5,799 nucleotides of DNA from Candidatus Pacearchaeota archaeon (GTDB lineage: Archaea; Nanobdellota; Nanobdellia; Pacearchaeales; GW2011-AR1). Under the pieces are notes generated by a model. That model was not told where the DNA came from and ran no database searches. It saw only the letters and a program-made list of their open reading frames with translations. This document shows, piece after piece, positions 4,982 to 5,799 of the stretch (the first letter of the stretch is position 1; every line of letters starts with the position of its first letter). Position numbers and translations under genes: made by a program. The stretch spans positions 1 through 5,799 of the forward strand of contig VGKR01000027.1 in NCBI GenBank assembly GCA_016866915.1, in the 5' to 3' direction.

Positions 4982-5799
4982 TTTCTTTCTCCGGTTTCAT
5001 AAATGGAAATAATATTACATCTCGTATTGAAGAAGAGCCTGTTAAAAGCATAGTTAATCTATCAATTCCCAACCCAAATCCTCCTGTTGGAGGCATTCCG
5101 TATTTTAGAGCTTCAATGAAATCTTTGTCATATTCGTGTTTTTCTTCCTCTTTTCTTCTTACTTGTTCTTTAAATCTTTCATCCTGTTCAAGAGGGTCAT
5201 TCAATTCAGAATAAGCATTCACTATTTCCAAACCTCCAATGATTAATTGAAATCTTTGAACAGTCTTCTCATCCTTTATTTTTGCTAAAGGAGACATCTC
5301 AAAAGGATGGTCAATTACAAAAGTCGGCTCTTTAATTTTCTTAATCTCCTCTTTAAATATCTCATCACTCATTTTGCCTTTTGTTAGTTTTTCAAAAGTT
5401 ATTCTTTTGAATGGCTTTTTTATTTTTAGTATCTTATCTTCAATTTTTATTTCCATTTTTTTGTTTATTTTATTGATTACATTGCACACCATCTCTTCTG
5501 TAAATTTCATTAGGTCTTCATAATCTATATATGCATAATAAAATTCAAGTATATTAAATTCAGGATTATGACTCCAGTCTACTCCCTCGTTTCTAAAGCA
5601 CTGCGCAAATTCAAAAACCCGCTCAAATCCTCCAACAATTAATCTTTTAAGATAAAGTTCAGGAGCTATCCTCAAATAAACATCTTCTTTATAGGCATTG
5701 TAATAAGCTTTAAACGGTTTGGCAAGAGCTCCTCCAGCAATTGGCTGAAGAGTTGGAGTTGTAACTTCAACAAAATTATTTTTCAATAAAAAATTTCTT
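4968..5799 (-). CDS. lysS: Class II lysyl-tRNA synthetase, catalytic domain (5' partial)
   Basis: Attaches lysine to tRNA-Lys using ATP. The frame is open to the right edge (upstream codons read RNFL), so about 276 C-terminal residues are visible; the N-terminal OB-fold anticodon domain is off-window, and the TTG at 5786 is internal. Numbering the visible part: motif 1 region [19 protein letters not shown] (11-29), APELYLKRL (45-53), motif 2 FRNEG...HNPEF (68-81), lysine-pocket LEFYYAY (84-90), SPLAK (169-173), NAYSELNDP (194-202), and motif 3 GFGLGIDRL (240-248) with IRDVILFPF. The lysine-binding acids and Asn are kept, which argues for LysRS rather than the EF-P lysylase EpmA. The segment between motifs 2 and 3 is about 35 residues shorter than in E. 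coli LysS (26 residues between KPF and EPTF), and the GDDEA motif is replaced by EEEKHEY. It heads a cluster with the 57-aa membrane protein. Confidence 0.95.
   Translation of the reverse strand, partial: RNFLLKNNFVEVTTPTLQPIAGGALAKPFKAYYNAYKEDVYLRIAPELYLKRLIVGGFERVFEFAQCFRNEGVDWSHNPEFNILEFYYAYIDYEDLMKFTEEMVCNVINKINKKMEIKIEDKILKIKKPFKRITFEKLTKGKMSDEIFKEEIKKIKEPTFVIDHPFEMSPLAKIKDEKTVQRFQLIIGGLEIVNAYSELNDPLEQDERFKEQVRRKEEEKHEYDKDFIEALKYGMPPTGGFGLGIDRLTMLLTGSSSIRDVILFPFMKPEKENDKC

Noticed and set aside
5784..5786. TTG at 5786 as the lysS start
   Set aside because: It falls inside the conserved region just before motif 1, and RNFL upstream continues the family sequence, so it is internal.
1..5799. 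CRISPR array, transposon, phage or restriction-modification system
   Set aside because: No direct repeats, terminal inverted repeats, transposase, structural phage gene or methyltransferase motif was seen; the PD-(D/E)XK protein stands alone.

Overview
The window looks like a low-GC (roughly 30% by eye), gene-dense piece of an archaeal genome, most likely from a DPANN-type lineage (Pacearchaeota/Woesearchaeota-like). The evidence is a compact histone-fold protein, TATA boxes about 24-28 nt upstream of several start codons with no Shine-Dalgarno (leaderless transcripts), many small membrane-anchored proteins of unknown function, and a short membrane motif (NITGNAI) that I associate from memory with these lineages. 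The lineage call is inference. The archaeal call is firmer.

Layout, left to right. (1) 2-952 (+): the 3' part of a surface protein with Ig-like beta domains, a six-cysteine motif and a C-terminal membrane anchor; its 5' end lies outside the window. (2) 953-2132 (-): a two-gene operon, first a signal-peptide/C-anchored surface protein (1452-2132), then a conserved cytosolic protein with a lysine-rich tail (953-1462), overlapping by 11 bp. (3) 2181-2597 (-): a small PD-(D/E)XK nuclease-like protein, divergent from an unknown 97-aa protein (2651-2944, +); both appear to use one palindromic TATA box midway between them. (4) 2934-3095 (-): a 53-aa two-helix membrane protein, tail-overlapping the 97-aa gene. 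(5) 3251-3946 (-): an unknown protein with helical soluble part and two C-terminal membrane helices. (6) 3999-4184 (-): a 61-aa histone-fold protein. (7) 4219 to the right edge (-): a cluster transcribed as lysS (class II lysyl-tRNA synthetase, 5' end off-window), a 57-aa membrane protein, then an HD-superfamily hydrolase, packed with a 14-nt overlap and a 1-nt gap.

Two small membrane-protein genes (2934-3095 and 4808-4981) are easily missed because of their size; they fill what would otherwise look like intergenic gaps. After placing them, no gene-free stretch exceeds about 155 bp. I see no tRNA, rRNA, CRISPR array, insertion sequence or phage gene. I do not see a clear new multi-gene defence or metabolic system. 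The best leads are the symmetric divergent promoter with its nuclease/unknown gene pair, the tightly packed lysS cluster, the trimmed lysyl-tRNA synthetase catalytic domain, and the divergent histone.
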